A stretch of DNA of 64,000 bases, from contig NZ_WVUG01000004.1 of NCBI RefSeq assembly GCF_017614965.1, positions 17,380 through 81,379 of the forward strand. The letters are read 5' to 3'. Under the pieces are notes generated by a model, which did no database searches, was not told the origin of the DNA, and saw only the letters and a program-made list of their open reading frames with translations. This DNA is from Streptomyces griseorubiginosus (GTDB lineage Bacteria > Actinomycetota > Actinomycetes > Streptomycetales > Streptomycetaceae). Of the stretch, positions 24,564 to 32,899 are shown piece by piece. A program made the translations under genes and the position numbers. Numbering within the stretch: position 1 is the stretch's first letter; every line of letters starts with the position of its first letter.

Positions 24564-25703
24564 ATGCGGGCCGGCGCCGTGATCATCGGCGGTGGGGTGA
24601 TGGGCGTGAGCATCGCCTACCACCTCGCCGCCGCCGGTGTCCGTGACCTCGTCCTCGTCGAACGGGACGAACTCGCCTCCGGCTCCACCTCGAAGGCCGC
24701 GGGCGGGGTACGGGCGCAGTTCTCCGACGAGCTCAACATCCAGCTCGGCGCGCGCAGTCTGGAGGCCTTCGGCCGGTTCCCGGAGGAGATCGGGTACGAC
24801 ATCGGGCTGCACCGGGTCGGCTATCTGTTCCTGCTGTCGACTCCGGAGGAGGTCGCCTCCTTCGAGGCGGGCGTAGGGCTGCAGAACTCCCTCGGCGTGC
24901 CCAGCCGCCTGATCACCCCGAAGGAGGCCCGCAAGCTGTCGCCGCTGATCAGCACCGACGGCCTGCTCGCCGCAGCCTTCTCCCCGGACGACGGCCACTG
25001 CACCCCCGAGGCCGTCGTCCACGGCTACGCCTCCGCCGCCCGCGCCCTGGGCGTGCGCATCCTGCGGCACACCGAGGCCACCGGCATCGAAACCCAGGGC
25101 AGCACCGTCACCGCCGTCTCCACCACCCTCGGCCGCATCGCCACCGACACGGTGATCTGCGCGGCCGGCCCCTGGTCCCGGGCGGTCGGCGCGATGGCCG
25201 GTGTGGAGCTGCCGGTGGAGCCGCTGCGCCGCCAGATCGCCGTCACGGAACCCGTCGCGGGCCTTGGGCCCGACCTGCCCATGACGATCGACTTCACCAC
25301 CAGCCTCTACTTCCACGCCGAGGGCCCGGGTCTCCTGCTGGGCATGTCCGACCCCGACGAGCAGCCCGGCTTCGCCACCGACCCCCACGACCGCTGGATC
25401 CCCCGCCTGGCCGCCGCGATGCAACAGCGCGCCCCGGCCCTGCTCGACCTGCGCCGCACCGGCACCTGGGCGGGCCTGTACGAGATCACCCCGGACCACA
25501 ACGCGCTGATCGGCGAGGCCACTTCCGTCTCCCGCTTCCTGTACGCCACCGGCTTCTCCGGGCACGGCTTCCTGCAGGGGCCCGCCGTCGGCGAGGTGAT
25601 CCGCGACCTGTACCTGGGCCGCGTACCCTTCGTGGACGTCAGCCCCTTGAGCGCCGACCGTTTCGCGGCCGACGCCCCGCGCCCGGAGGCCAACCTCGTA
25701 TGA
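24564..25703 (+). CDS. FAD-dependent amine oxidase/dehydrogenase (DadA/sarcosine oxidase-like)
   Basis: A 379-residue flavoprotein of the D-amino-acid/glycine oxidase family. The N-terminal dinucleotide fold is AVIIGGGVMGVSIAYHLAAAGV (about 5-26), then VLVERDELASGSTSKAAGGVRAQFS. The C-terminal flavin block is GLYEITPDHNALIG ... FSGHGFLQGPAVGE (about 315-350). Relatives oxidise sarcosine, dimethylglycine, glycine, proline or pipecolate. The next two genes form a saccharopine (lysine) pathway, joined by a 4-base overlap, so a piperideine/pipecolate or related amine substrate is a reasonable guess. The start is ATG 24564; a GTG at 24558 is equally possible. Confidence 0.85.
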   Translation: MRAGAVIIGGGVMGVSIAYHLAAAGVRDLVLVERDELASGSTSKAAGGVRAQFSDELNIQLGARSLEAFGRFPEEIGYDIGLHRVGYLFLLSTPEEVASFEAGVGLQNSLGVPSRLITPKEARKLSPLISTDGLLAAAFSPDDGHCTPEAVVHGYASAARALGVRILRHTEATGIETQGSTVTAVSTTLGRIATDTVICAAGPWSRAVGAMAGVELPVEPLRRQIAVTEPVAGLGPDLPMTIDFTTSLYFHAEGPGLLLGMSDPDEQPGFATDPHDRWIPRLAAAMQQRAPALLDLRRTGTWAGLYEITPDHNALIGEATSVSRFLYATGFSGHGFLQGPAVGEVIRDLYLGRVPFVDVSPLSADRFAADAPRPEANLV

Positions 25704-26746
25704 CAGAGCTCCACCTGTGGCTGCGCCACGAGGACCGCACGACCGAACGACGCACACCGATCGTGCCGTCCGACGCCCGTCGGCTCGTCGAGGCCGGAGT
25801 GACGCTGACGGTGGAGGAGTCCCCGCAGCGGATCTTCCCGATCGAGGAGTACGAGGCGGCGGGCTGCGCGGTCGCGGCCTCGGGGACGTGGGTGTCGGCG
25901 CCCCGAGACGCCGTGATCCTGGGCCTCAAGGAACTCCCGGACCGGCCAGTGGAACTGACTCACCGTCACATCTTCTTCGGCCACGCCTATAAGCGGCAGC
26001 CCGGAGCGGAGACCCTGCTGCGGCGGTTCGCCGCCGGGGGAGGCCGGCTCCTCGACCTCGAGTACCTGGTGGACGACGACGGCCGTCGGCTGGCCGCCTT
26101 CGGATTCTGGGCCGGCTACCTCGGTGCCGCCCTCGCCGTGCTCCAGCACCGGGGCAGGCTGGTCGCCCCCCTCACGCCCACCTCGAAGGAGGAGCTGGAC
26201 GAGACGCTCCAACGCGCCGAAGGGGACGAGGAGTTCACGGCCCTGGTGATCGGCGCGCTGGGCCGCAGCGGCCGGGGAGCGCGCGTCGCCCTCCACACGG
26301 CCGGGATCGAGCCGACCTGCTGGGACCTGGCCGAGACCCGCGACCTGGACCGCCCGGCGCTGCTCACCCACGACGTCATGGTGAACTGCGTCCTCGCCAC
26401 CAGCCCCGTCCCGCCCTTCGTGCGCGAGCAGGACCTCGACGACCCCGCCCGCCGCCTGCGCACCCTGTGCGACGTCACCTGCGACGTCGGCTCACCCCTG
26501 AACGTCCTGCCGGTCTACGACCGCACCACCGACTGGACGGAGCCGGCCCGCCGGCTGCGCAAGGAACCCCCGCTCGACCTCATCGCCATCGACAACCTGC
26601 CCTCCCTGCTGCCGCGCGAGTCCAGCACCGACTTCTCCGCGGCGCTGGTGCCGCAGCTGCTGGAGTTCGGGGTCGGCGGGCCGTGGGGCCGCTGTCTGGA
26701 CCGGTTCCACCAGGCCTGCCGTGAACTCGGCATCGAGGAAGGGTAG
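25700..26746 (+). CDS. saccharopine dehydrogenase, lysine-forming type (Lys1/LKR-like)
   Basis: A 348-residue protein of the alanine dehydrogenase/saccharopine dehydrogenase fold. It opens LWLRHEDRTTERRTPIVPSDARRLVEAGV, with HIFFGHAYKRQPG (about 93-105) and LTHDVMVNCVLATSPVPPFV typical of Lys1. The reaction is the interconversion of lysine plus 2-oxoglutarate with saccharopine using NAD(P)H. With the adjacent glutamate-forming saccharopine dehydrogenase this is the bacterial counterpart of plant/animal LKR-SDH and would degrade lysine to aminoadipate semialdehyde. It overlaps the flavin oxidase by 4 bases and is followed 4 bases later by its partner. Confidence 0.85.
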   Translation: MTELHLWLRHEDRTTERRTPIVPSDARRLVEAGVTLTVEESPQRIFPIEEYEAAGCAVAASGTWVSAPRDAVILGLKELPDRPVELTHRHIFFGHAYKRQPGAETLLRRFAAGGGRLLDLEYLVDDDGRRLAAFGFWAGYLGAALAVLQHRGRLVAPLTPTSKEELDETLQRAEGDEEFTALVIGALGRSGRGARVALHTAGIEPTCWDLAETRDLDRPALLTHDVMVNCVLATSPVPPFVREQDLDDPARRLRTLCDVTCDVGSPLNVLPVYDRTTDWTEPARRLRKEPPLDLIAIDNLPSLLPRESSTDFSAALVPQLLEFGVGGPWGRCLDRFHQACRELGIEEG

Positions 26747-26750
26747 TTCC

Positions 26751-27905
26751 GTGGCTGACCGCGTCGCCGCGAGCGGCACCGTCCACTGGATCGGCGCCGG
26801 CCTGTCCACGGGCAGCGGTCTGGCCCGCCTCTGCGACAGCGCCCCGCGCGTACGGCTGTGGCACCGCACCGAGGAACGCGCCGCCGAGGCCCTCGGCCGG
26901 CTGGGCCTCACCGGACGCGCCGAACCCCGTGCCTACACGCTCCCCGCGCTCGCCGCCGAACTGGCGCCCGGCGACGTCGTCGTGTCGATGCTGCCCGCAC
27001 CCGAGCACACCGGCGTCCTGGCGGCCTGCGTGGCCGGCGGCGCGCACTTCGCCTGCTCCAGCTATGTCTCCGACGCCGTCCTGGAGCAGGTCCCCGAGGC
27101 CGCGAAGGCGGGCCTGGTCGTCCTCACGGAGGCCGGGCTCGACCCCGGCATCGACCACCTCTTCGCCCACAGCCTCGTCGACCGGGCCCGTGCGGCCGTC
27201 GGCGAGGCCACGGCGGCCTCGTACGCCTTCACCTCCTACTGCGGCGGCATCCCCGCCGTCCCGAACGACTTCAGGTACCGCTTCAGCTGGGCACCCGCGG
27301 GCGTCCTCAACGCGTTGCGCTCGCCCGCGCGTTACCTCGAGGACGGAGTGGCCGTCACCGCCGACCGGCCCTGGGAGGTCACCCGGCCGCACGTCCTGGA
27401 CGGTGAGACCTTCGAGGTGTACCCGAACCGGGACAGCGTCCCCTTCGTCGAGCAGTACGGGCTGCCGGCCGCATGGCAGGCGCGTTCCTTCGTGCGCGGC
27501 ACGCTGCGGCCGGCGGGCTGGCTGCGGGCCTGGGAGACGGTCTTCGATGAGCTGAAGGGCGGGGACGACGCCCGGATCGCCGCGCTGGCACGGGAGTTGG
27601 CCGACCGCTATCCGACCACGGACGCCGACCGGGACCGGGTCGTGCTCGCCGTCTCACTGGACGTGCGGGCGGGGCAGGGGCGGAGCTGGTCGGGGAGTTA
27701 CCTCCTCGACCTGGTCGGTGACGCGAAGGAGAGCGCGATGGCCCGCTGCGTCTCCCGTCCCCTGGCCCTGGGCGTCCGCCACATCCTCGACCACACCCTG
27801 CCCGCGGGCCTGAACCGGGCGGCGGAGACGGCCGCCCGGTCGGAGCGGTGGCTCGGTGAACTGGCCGAGGAGGGGCTGGAGTTCAGCCTGCGCGCCGACC
27901 AGTAG
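26751..27905 (+). CDS. saccharopine dehydrogenase/reductase, glutamate-forming type (Lys9-like)
   Basis: A 384-residue Rossmann-fold enzyme. The coenzyme loop is VHWIGAGLSTGSGLARLC (about 11-28), followed by VVVSMLPAPEHTGVLAACV and the highly conserved LTEAGLDPGIDHLFAHSL (about 125-143) and SYCGGIPA (about 163-170) of Lys9-type saccharopine dehydrogenases. It splits saccharopine into glutamate and aminoadipate semialdehyde (or the reverse). The GTG start at 26751 lies 4 bases after the lysine-forming partner, so the pair makes a complete lysine-to-semialdehyde route. It is convergent with the esterase gene with only 6 bases between stops. Confidence 0.88.
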   Translation: MADRVAASGTVHWIGAGLSTGSGLARLCDSAPRVRLWHRTEERAAEALGRLGLTGRAEPRAYTLPALAAELAPGDVVVSMLPAPEHTGVLAACVAGGAHFACSSYVSDAVLEQVPEAAKAGLVVLTEAGLDPGIDHLFAHSLVDRARAAVGEATAASYAFTSYCGGIPAVPNDFRYRFSWAPAGVLNALRSPARYLEDGVAVTADRPWEVTRPHVLDGETFEVYPNRDSVPFVEQYGLPAAWQARSFVRGTLRPAGWLRAWETVFDELKGGDDARIAALARELADRYPTTDADRDRVVLAVSLDVRAGQGRSWSGSYLLDLVGDAKESAMARCVSRPLALGVRHILDHTLPAGLNRAAETAARSERWLGELAEEGLEFSLRADQ

Positions 27906-27911
27906 GCGGGC

Positions 27912-29141
27912 TCAGCCGGTGACAGCCTCGTGCACCAGGCGCCTGAGGTCCGGGATGACCCCGAGCGGGGTCTTCGGCCGGACCTGGGTCATGAACTGCA
28001 CGGTCAGTTCGCGGCGCGGATCGACCCAGAAGGTCGTCGACGCCGCGCCGCTCCAGCCGTAGGTGCCGAGGCTCGACGGGGTCGGGGTGCGGTCCGGGTC
28101 GATGACGACGGAGACCCCGAGCCCGAAGCCGACGCCCTCGTTGTTCGGCTCGTCGTGGGCCGGACGGCTGCCGAAGGCGCGCAGGTCGGCGCCGCCGGGC
28201 AGATGGTTCTCGGTCATCAGGTCGACCGTTCCGGACTTCAGCAGACGGACGCCGTCGAGTTCGCCGCGACGGCGCAGGAACTCCATGAAGCGGTGCATGT
28301 CGTGCGCCGAGGCCACCATGCCGCCGCTGCCGGACAGCAGACGGGGGCGTCCGCGCAACGGCAGCCCCGGGACCGGCTCGATGCCGCCACCCTCGGTCTC
28401 GCCGTACAACTCGGCCAGCCGGGGCGCCTGTTCGTCGGTGACGTGGAATCCGGCGTCGGTCATGCCGAGCGGGCCGAGGACGCGCTCCGCGAAGAACGCG
28501 TCGAGCGGCTGCCCCGAGACCACCTCGACGACCCTGCCGAGCACATTGGTGGCCACCGAGTAGTTCCACTCCGTGCCCGGTTCGAACTGCAGCGGCAGAC
28601 CCGCGTACACGTCGACCGTCTCGGCGAGGTTCGTGCCCGGCACCACCGACGACTCCAGGCCGGCCGCGCGGTACAGGGCGTCGACGGGGTGGGAGTGGTA
28701 GAAGCCGAAGGTCAGGCCCGCGGTGTGGGTCAGCAGGTGGCGGATCAGGATCGGCCCGGACGCCGGGCGGGTGCGGACATCGGCCCCGGAGCCGCTCTCG
28801 TACACCCGCGGCTCGGCGAAGGCCGGCAGGTAGCGGGCGAGCGGGTCGTCCAGTGAGAGCCGGCCCTCCTCGACGAGGATCAGGGCGGCGACGGTGGTGA
28901 CCGGCTTGGTCATGGAGTAGATCCGCCACAGCGTGTCCGGTTCGACCGGCAGTGCGGCCGCGACGTCGCGCCGGCCGTGGGTGGTGAGGTGGGCGACACG
29001 TCCGGAGCGGGCCACGGCCACCAGGTAGCCGGGCAGGCGTCCCTCGTCGACGAAGTGGGCGAGATGCTGGTCAAGGCGGTCCAGTGCCTTCACGTCCAGC
29101 CCGGCCTCTTCCGGGTCCACCTCTTGTCGCAGCTGTGCCAT
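27912..29141 (-). CDS. serine beta-lactamase-fold esterase/hydrolase
   Basis: A 409-residue class C beta-lactamase-like protein (COG1680). The catalytic SxxK is SMTK (about residues 82-85) and YSVA (about 200) stands for the YxN motif. LLTHTAGLTFGFYHSHP is typical of the family's esterases such as EstB-like enzymes. No signal peptide is present, so a cytoplasmic carboxylesterase or D-aminopeptidase is more likely than resistance to beta-lactams. GGAGGAG is placed 6 bases before the ATG at 29139-29141, which decides against longer upstream frames. Monocistronic. Confidence 0.85.
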   Translation of the reverse strand: MAQLRQEVDPEEAGLDVKALDRLDQHLAHFVDEGRLPGYLVAVARSGRVAHLTTHGRRDVAAALPVEPDTLWRIYSMTKPVTTVAALILVEEGRLSLDDPLARYLPAFAEPRVYESGSGADVRTRPASGPILIRHLLTHTAGLTFGFYHSHPVDALYRAAGLESSVVPGTNLAETVDVYAGLPLQFEPGTEWNYSVATNVLGRVVEVVSGQPLDAFFAERVLGPLGMTDAGFHVTDEQAPRLAELYGETEGGGIEPVPGLPLRGRPRLLSGSGGMVASAHDMHRFMEFLRRRGELDGVRLLKSGTVDLMTENHLPGGADLRAFGSRPAHDEPNNEGVGFGLGVSVVIDPDRTPTPSSLGTYGWSGAASTTFWVDPRRELTVQFMTQVRPKTPLGVIPDLRRLVHEAVTG

Positions 29142-29312
29142 CGCTCTCCTCCGAATGCGCTCGTCGAGGCCCGGTGCGCGTGCCGCGTCACACGGGCCCC
29201 AGAACTCATCGTCGCGCAGGAACACGAGCCGGGTCCCCCTGTTGACCGGGATTGATCTCCGTAAGGGAGCGTTTTGGGAATGCGGGCGTCCGCCGGACGG
29301 GTTGAGTCCGGT

Positions 29313-29750
29313 ATGACTCAGGACACACTGCTCGAGCTGCTCTCCGAACACCGTGGCGGAGTGCTGGTCACTCTCAAGCGCGACGGCCGTCCCCAGTTGT
29401 CGAACGTCAGCCACCACTACTACCCGGAGGAGGGCATCGTCCGGATCTCGGTCACGGACGACCGCGCCAAGACCCGCAACCTGCGCCGGGACCCCCGCGC
29501 CTCGTACCACGTCTCCAGCCCGGACCGCTGGGCCTACACGGTCGTCGAGGGCACCGCGGAGCTCTCGCCCGTCGCGAAGGACCCCCAGGACGACACGGTC
29601 GAGGAGCTGATCCGGCTCTACCGGGACGTGATGGGCGAGCACCCCGACTGGGACGACTACCGCGCCGCGATGGTCCGCGACGGCCGGCTGGTGGTGCGCC
29701 TGAAGGTGGACCGCGCGTACGGCATCCCGAAACGCGCCAACGAGGGCTGA
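29313..29750 (+). CDS. F420-dependent PPOX-class protein
   Basis: A 145-residue split-beta-barrel protein. It shows TLLELLSEHRGGVLVTLKRDGRPQLSNVSHHYY (about 5-36), RISVTDDRAKTRNLRRDPRASYHV (about 44-68) and the F420-family ending VVRLKVDRAYGI. Members of this group (TIGR03618-like, Rv1155 relatives) bind the deazaflavin F420 or FMN and reduce small molecules; the substrate is unknown. No partner gene is adjacent. The last 13 codons have been tandemly duplicated just after the stop. Confidence 0.85.
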   Translation: MTQDTLLELLSEHRGGVLVTLKRDGRPQLSNVSHHYYPEEGIVRISVTDDRAKTRNLRRDPRASYHVSSPDRWAYTVVEGTAELSPVAKDPQDDTVEELIRLYRDVMGEHPDWDDYRAAMVRDGRLVVRLKVDRAYGIPKRANEG

Positions 29751-29795
29751 GAGGGTTACGGCATCCCGATGCGCGCCGACCAGGGCTTAAGACGG
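29718..29795. repeat. 39-bp tandem duplication of a gene end
   Basis: The last 33 bases of the PPOX-class gene (tacggcatcccga ... gagggctga) recur 39 bases downstream as tacggcatcccgatgcgcgccgaccagggctta, with point differences. The second copy lies outside the gene since the first stop is kept. This records a recent local slippage duplication of 13 codons. Confidence 0.7.
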
Positions 29796-29899
29796 TCACG
29801 CGGTCCTAGGGCTCCGGGCGCAGGGCGGACGACCGATGGTCCGGGGCGCACCGGCTGCCTAGGCTCACCGGAGAAGACAGCGCAGCTCAGGAAGAGGTC

Positions 29900-30313
29900 A
29901 TGATGCCCGTCGACGGACGCAGCCACATTCGAGTCGCCCGGCCCTCGCGGGATCTCGCGGCCGCCGAGCGGTTCTGGGTCGAGGGGCTCGGCCTGAGCGT
30001 GGTGTGGCGGACCGAGGGCGGCCCGGAACCCGGCGAGCACGATCTGCTGATGGTCGGGTGGCCGGATGCGGGATGGCACCTGGAGCTGGTGCACGAGCCC
30101 GCCCGGCCGGTGGAACCCCGGCCCACCGAGGAGGACCTGCTGGTCGTCTACGTCGACGGGCCGGTGCCGGAGAAGCTGGTGGACCGGTTGGAGGCGCACG
30201 GCGGCAAGCGGGTGGCCTCGCCCAATCCCTACTGGAACCGGTGGGGAGTGACCGTCGAGGATCCGGACGGGTACCGGCTGGTTCTGTGCGAGCGGGGCTG
30301 GTCCAACGCGTGA
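29900..30313 (+). CDS. VOC-superfamily (glyoxalase-like) protein
   Basis: A 137-residue protein with the paired beta-alpha-beta-beta-beta modules of the glyoxalase/bleomycin-resistance fold. HIRVARPSRDLAAAERFWVEGLGLSVVW (about 9-36) opens it and NRWGVTVEDPDGYRLVLCERGW (about 113-134) closes it. In this fold a metal is bound by His/Glu at the strand ends (H9, E62 and E131 are candidates). The substrate is unknown. There are two adjacent ATGs at 29900 and 29903. A broken HPPD-like gene, also of VOC type, lies downstream. Confidence 0.8.
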   Translation: MMPVDGRSHIRVARPSRDLAAAERFWVEGLGLSVVWRTEGGPEPGEHDLLMVGWPDAGWHLELVHEPARPVEPRPTEEDLLVVYVDGPVPEKLVDRLEAHGGKRVASPNPYWNRWGVTVEDPDGYRLVLCERGWSNA

Positions 30314-30365
30314 CCGGGACCGGACAGGAGTTCGCCGCACGCGCCGGGAACGGTCCCGGCGCGAC

Positions 30366-30734
30366 GGAAGCGTCCGTATCGCCCTGACCGTCGGCCCGGG
30401 GCCCGCCGACGACACCGTCCACGCCCAGCACATCGCCCTGGCCAGCGACGACGTGGTGGCGGCCGCGCGCTGCTGCCGATACGGGCGAACCACTACGACG
30501 ACCTGGCCGCCCGATTCGACCTCACCGACGGCGAGTTGGCGACCTACCGGGGAGCTCGGCATCCTCTACGACCGTGACGCGCACGGCGAGTTCCGGCACT
30601 GCTACACCAGGACCGTCAGCCGCGTCTTCTTCGAACTCGTCCGGCGGGACGGCGGGTATCGCGGGTACGGCGCCTCGAACGCCCCGGTCCGCCTCGCCGC
30701 CCAGCACACCGCCCGCCGCCTCACTGGCGGCTGA
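30366..30734 (+). pseudogene. frameshifted C-terminal remnant of an HPPD-like/DHS-dehydratase fusion
   Basis: Three frames placed end to end recover the C-terminal part of a 4-hydroxyphenylpyruvate-dioxygenase-like domain. The pieces are GSVRIALTVGPGPADDTVHAQHIALASDDVVAAAR, then LLPIRANHYDDLAARFDLTDGELATYR, then LGILYDRDAHGEF ... FFELVRRDGGYRGYGASNAPVRL. They match the end of the Streptomyces fused sugar-phosphate isomerase/HPPD proteins. At least two shifts and a small deletion break it, and the N-terminal barrel is missing. The 3' end overlaps the stop of the minus-strand beta-helix gene by 14 bases. Confidence 0.65.
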
Positions 30735-32208
30735 CGGTCCGGGTGACGCCGGTGACGACCGTGGTGGCCAGGATCCACCCGGTGATGATCAGGGCGTAGG
30801 CGAGGTACTGGTACCAGCCGCTCGGCGCGAAGGCGTCCTCCTGGCCGAAGGAGATCACCGGCAGGAGCAGGTCGAGGGTGTAGAACACCGGGTTGAAGTG
30901 CGGGGCCTCCGACGCCTTGAGCGGGCGCGGGTGGTGCAGGGCGTACGCGAGCGAGCCGACGGCCAGCAGCGACAGCAGCCAGACGGCGGCGCGCAGCGGG
31001 TGGAAGCCGTAGCCGACGGTGGCGTCCTGGACGTAGCCCCAGACGCGGCCGTACCAGGCGCGGGTCGAGCGCAGACGGCGCTGCTTGGCGAGCAGGACGA
31101 GCCGGGCGGCGTGGTCGTCGCCGACCCGGCGGTAGGCGGCCGACAACTGCTCGTAGGCGTAGGGGACATAGCCGTCGCCGTCGCGCTCCAGCATGGGCAG
31201 GCGGCGCTCGGCGGGAACGTGCGGGGTGAGGGCCGTGTAGGTCAGCTCGCTGACGTACACCTCGCCGGGCAGCATCGTCGGTTCGAGGGTGAGGAGTTCG
31301 ATGTGGGACCGGCGCAGGTTCAGCGCGCCGTCGACACGGTCACCGCCGCGCAGCCAGAGTTCGCCGATCACGCTGCTGCTGGCCCGCAGGGCCGTCCCGC
31401 CCGGACCGGAGAGACGGGCGTGCAGCAGATCGAGGCAGCCGGGTATGCGGGAGCCCCGGAAGTCCACCCGCCCGCGCGCGGTCAGGCACGTGGCCCGGAC
31501 GTCGCTGCCCACCGTGAGGTTCTGCGCGTCGAGGGCGTTGCCCGAGGGGTGGTCGAACTCGGCGTCGCGGAAGTTCACCGCGCCGGACACGGATGCTCCG
31601 GTGAGCCGGACCTGACCGTGTGCGCGCAGACCCGGTGCCCACAGGTCGTCCCCGATCGTCACCTGGTTCAGCTGCAGCGCCGGCTCCTCGGCGCCGGCCG
31701 CCTCGAACGCGCCCCGGTCGGCGAACAGCGCCCCCGCTATGTGCGCCCCGCCCAGCCGTACCGGCCCCAGGAACCGGCAGTCCGTGAGCCGTAGCACCCC
31801 CTCGACCCGGACCGTCGCCGCGGACAGCCCGGGCAGCACCGAGTCGCTCAGGTTGAGCTGGCGCAGCCGCGCGCCGTACAGCTGCGGGACCTCCTCGAAG
31901 TGGCAGTGGCTCAGCCGGACCGCGTGGTCGGTCGTGCCGTACCGCAGGTCGAGGACGCCGGTGATCCGGGCGCCGTCCACCTTCAGCGCGGCGATCTCAC
32001 CCGGCTCCTCGGGCCCGTTGAGCAGCAGGGCCCGCAACACGGCCGCGCGCAGCGTCCGTTCGGGTCCCCACCGCACGCCATCGGCCGGGTCCTCGTCGTT
32101 CCCCGTACCGAAGTCGACCGCTTCCCCCGTGGCGAACGCCCGCCACACCCGCCGCTCGGCCGGCGTCAGTTCGTTGATCTCCACAGGGCGGGACTCTAAC
32201 GCCCGCAC
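30721..32208 (-). CDS. membrane-anchored beta-helix (pentapeptide-like) protein
   Basis: Up to 495 residues. Residues about 50-300 are a long array of short repeats (LKVDGARITGVLDLRYG, VRVEGVLRLTDCRFLGPVRL, LDAQNLTVGSDVRATCL) with regular hydrophobic spacing typical of a right-handed beta-helix/pentapeptide-like solenoid. The C-terminus holds two or three membrane helices (about 408-430, 447-466, 470-490). The function is unknown; such proteins may be envelope scaffolds. The longest start (GTG 32206-32208) would put a rare TTA leucine codon at position 4, making it bldA-dependent. The GTG at 32182-32184 avoids it. Neither has a clear ribosome site. It is the last gene of the minus-strand metabolic run. 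Confidence 0.75.
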   Translation of the reverse strand: MRALESRPVEINELTPAERRVWRAFATGEAVDFGTGNDEDPADGVRWGPERTLRAAVLRALLLNGPEEPGEIAALKVDGARITGVLDLRYGTTDHAVRLSHCHFEEVPQLYGARLRQLNLSDSVLPGLSAATVRVEGVLRLTDCRFLGPVRLGGAHIAGALFADRGAFEAAGAEEPALQLNQVTIGDDLWAPGLRAHGQVRLTGASVSGAVNFRDAEFDHPSGNALDAQNLTVGSDVRATCLTARGRVDFRGSRIPGCLDLLHARLSGPGGTALRASSSVIGELWLRGGDRVDGALNLRRSHIELLTLEPTMLPGEVYVSELTYTALTPHVPAERRLPMLERDGDGYVPYAYEQLSAAYRRVGDDHAARLVLLAKQRRLRSTRAWYGRVWGYVQDATVGYGFHPLRAAVWLLSLLAVGSLAYALHHPRPLKASEAPHFNPVFYTLDLLLPVISFGQEDAFAPSGWYQYLAYALIITGWILATTVVTGVTRTVSRQ

Positions 32209-32298
32209 ACGACAGAGGCCCGGGCCACGCCACCAACGCGTCTGCTCGTCTGCGGTGTCGAGCGGGCGCGGGGGCGGGCGTGGTCCGGGCCGGGAGGG

Positions 32299-32892
32299 TT
32301 ACGGCCGGGTGTTCCACTCGGCGACGACCGGGCGGCCGTGCTCGGTCGACAGGCGGCTGACCGTGCCCGTGGAGAGCTGGAACAGCCGTCCCTCGGCGGG
32401 CGGCAGGCCCAGTCGGCGGGCGGTCAGGACGCGCAGGAAGTGGGCGTGCGCGACGAGGATCACGTCCCCCGAGCGGTGGGCGAGGGCGGCGTCCACCCGG
32501 GCCAGCACCCGGTCGGCGCGGTCACCCACCTCGGCCGGGGACTCGCCCGGGTGGTCCTCGGGGCCGGGCGGGACACCGTGCAGCCACAGGTCCCAGTGCG
32601 GGCGGGTGCGGTGGATCTCGACGGTGGTGACGCCCTCGTAGGCGCCGTAGTCCCACTCGTGCAGGTCGGGTTCGACCTCGGGCGAGGGGATGCCCGCGAG
32701 TTCGGCGGTGCGTATCGCGCGGCCGAGCGGGCTGGTCAGGGCGAGTGCGTAGGTCCGCTGCGAGAGGAGTGGAGCGAGGGACTTGGCCTGCTCCTCACCG
32801 TGCTGGGTGAGGGGCAGGTCGGTGAAGCTGGTGTGCTGTCCCGAAAGGCTCCACTCCGTCTCGCCGTGGCGGACCAGGAGAAGGTCCCCCAC
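32299..32892 (-). CDS. histidine phosphatase (phosphoglycerate mutase-like)
   Basis: A 197-residue histidine phosphatase. It begins LLLVRHGETEWSLSGQHTSFTDLPLT, with RHGE carrying the phosphorylated His (about residue 9). SPLGRAIRTAE (about 55) supplies the second Arg, HEWDYGAYEG the acid, and VAHAHFLRVL (about 150) the second catalytic His. Such enzymes dephosphorylate sugar phosphates or similar metabolites. It lies 7 bases after the 6-phosphogluconate dehydrogenase gene, so it is transcribed with the pentose-phosphate genes and might act on a sugar phosphate of that pathway. Confidence 0.88.
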   Translation of the reverse strand: MGDLLLVRHGETEWSLSGQHTSFTDLPLTQHGEEQAKSLAPLLSQRTYALALTSPLGRAIRTAELAGIPSPEVEPDLHEWDYGAYEGVTTVEIHRTRPHWDLWLHGVPPGPEDHPGESPAEVGDRADRVLARVDAALAHRSGDVILVAHAHFLRVLTARRLGLPPAEGRLFQLSTGTVSRLSTEHGRPVVAEWNTRP

Positions 32893-32899
32893 GGCCGGA

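Noticed and set aside
27912..29141. true beta-lactamase resistance gene
   Set aside because: SxxK is present but there is no signal peptide and family motifs match cytoplasmic esterases.
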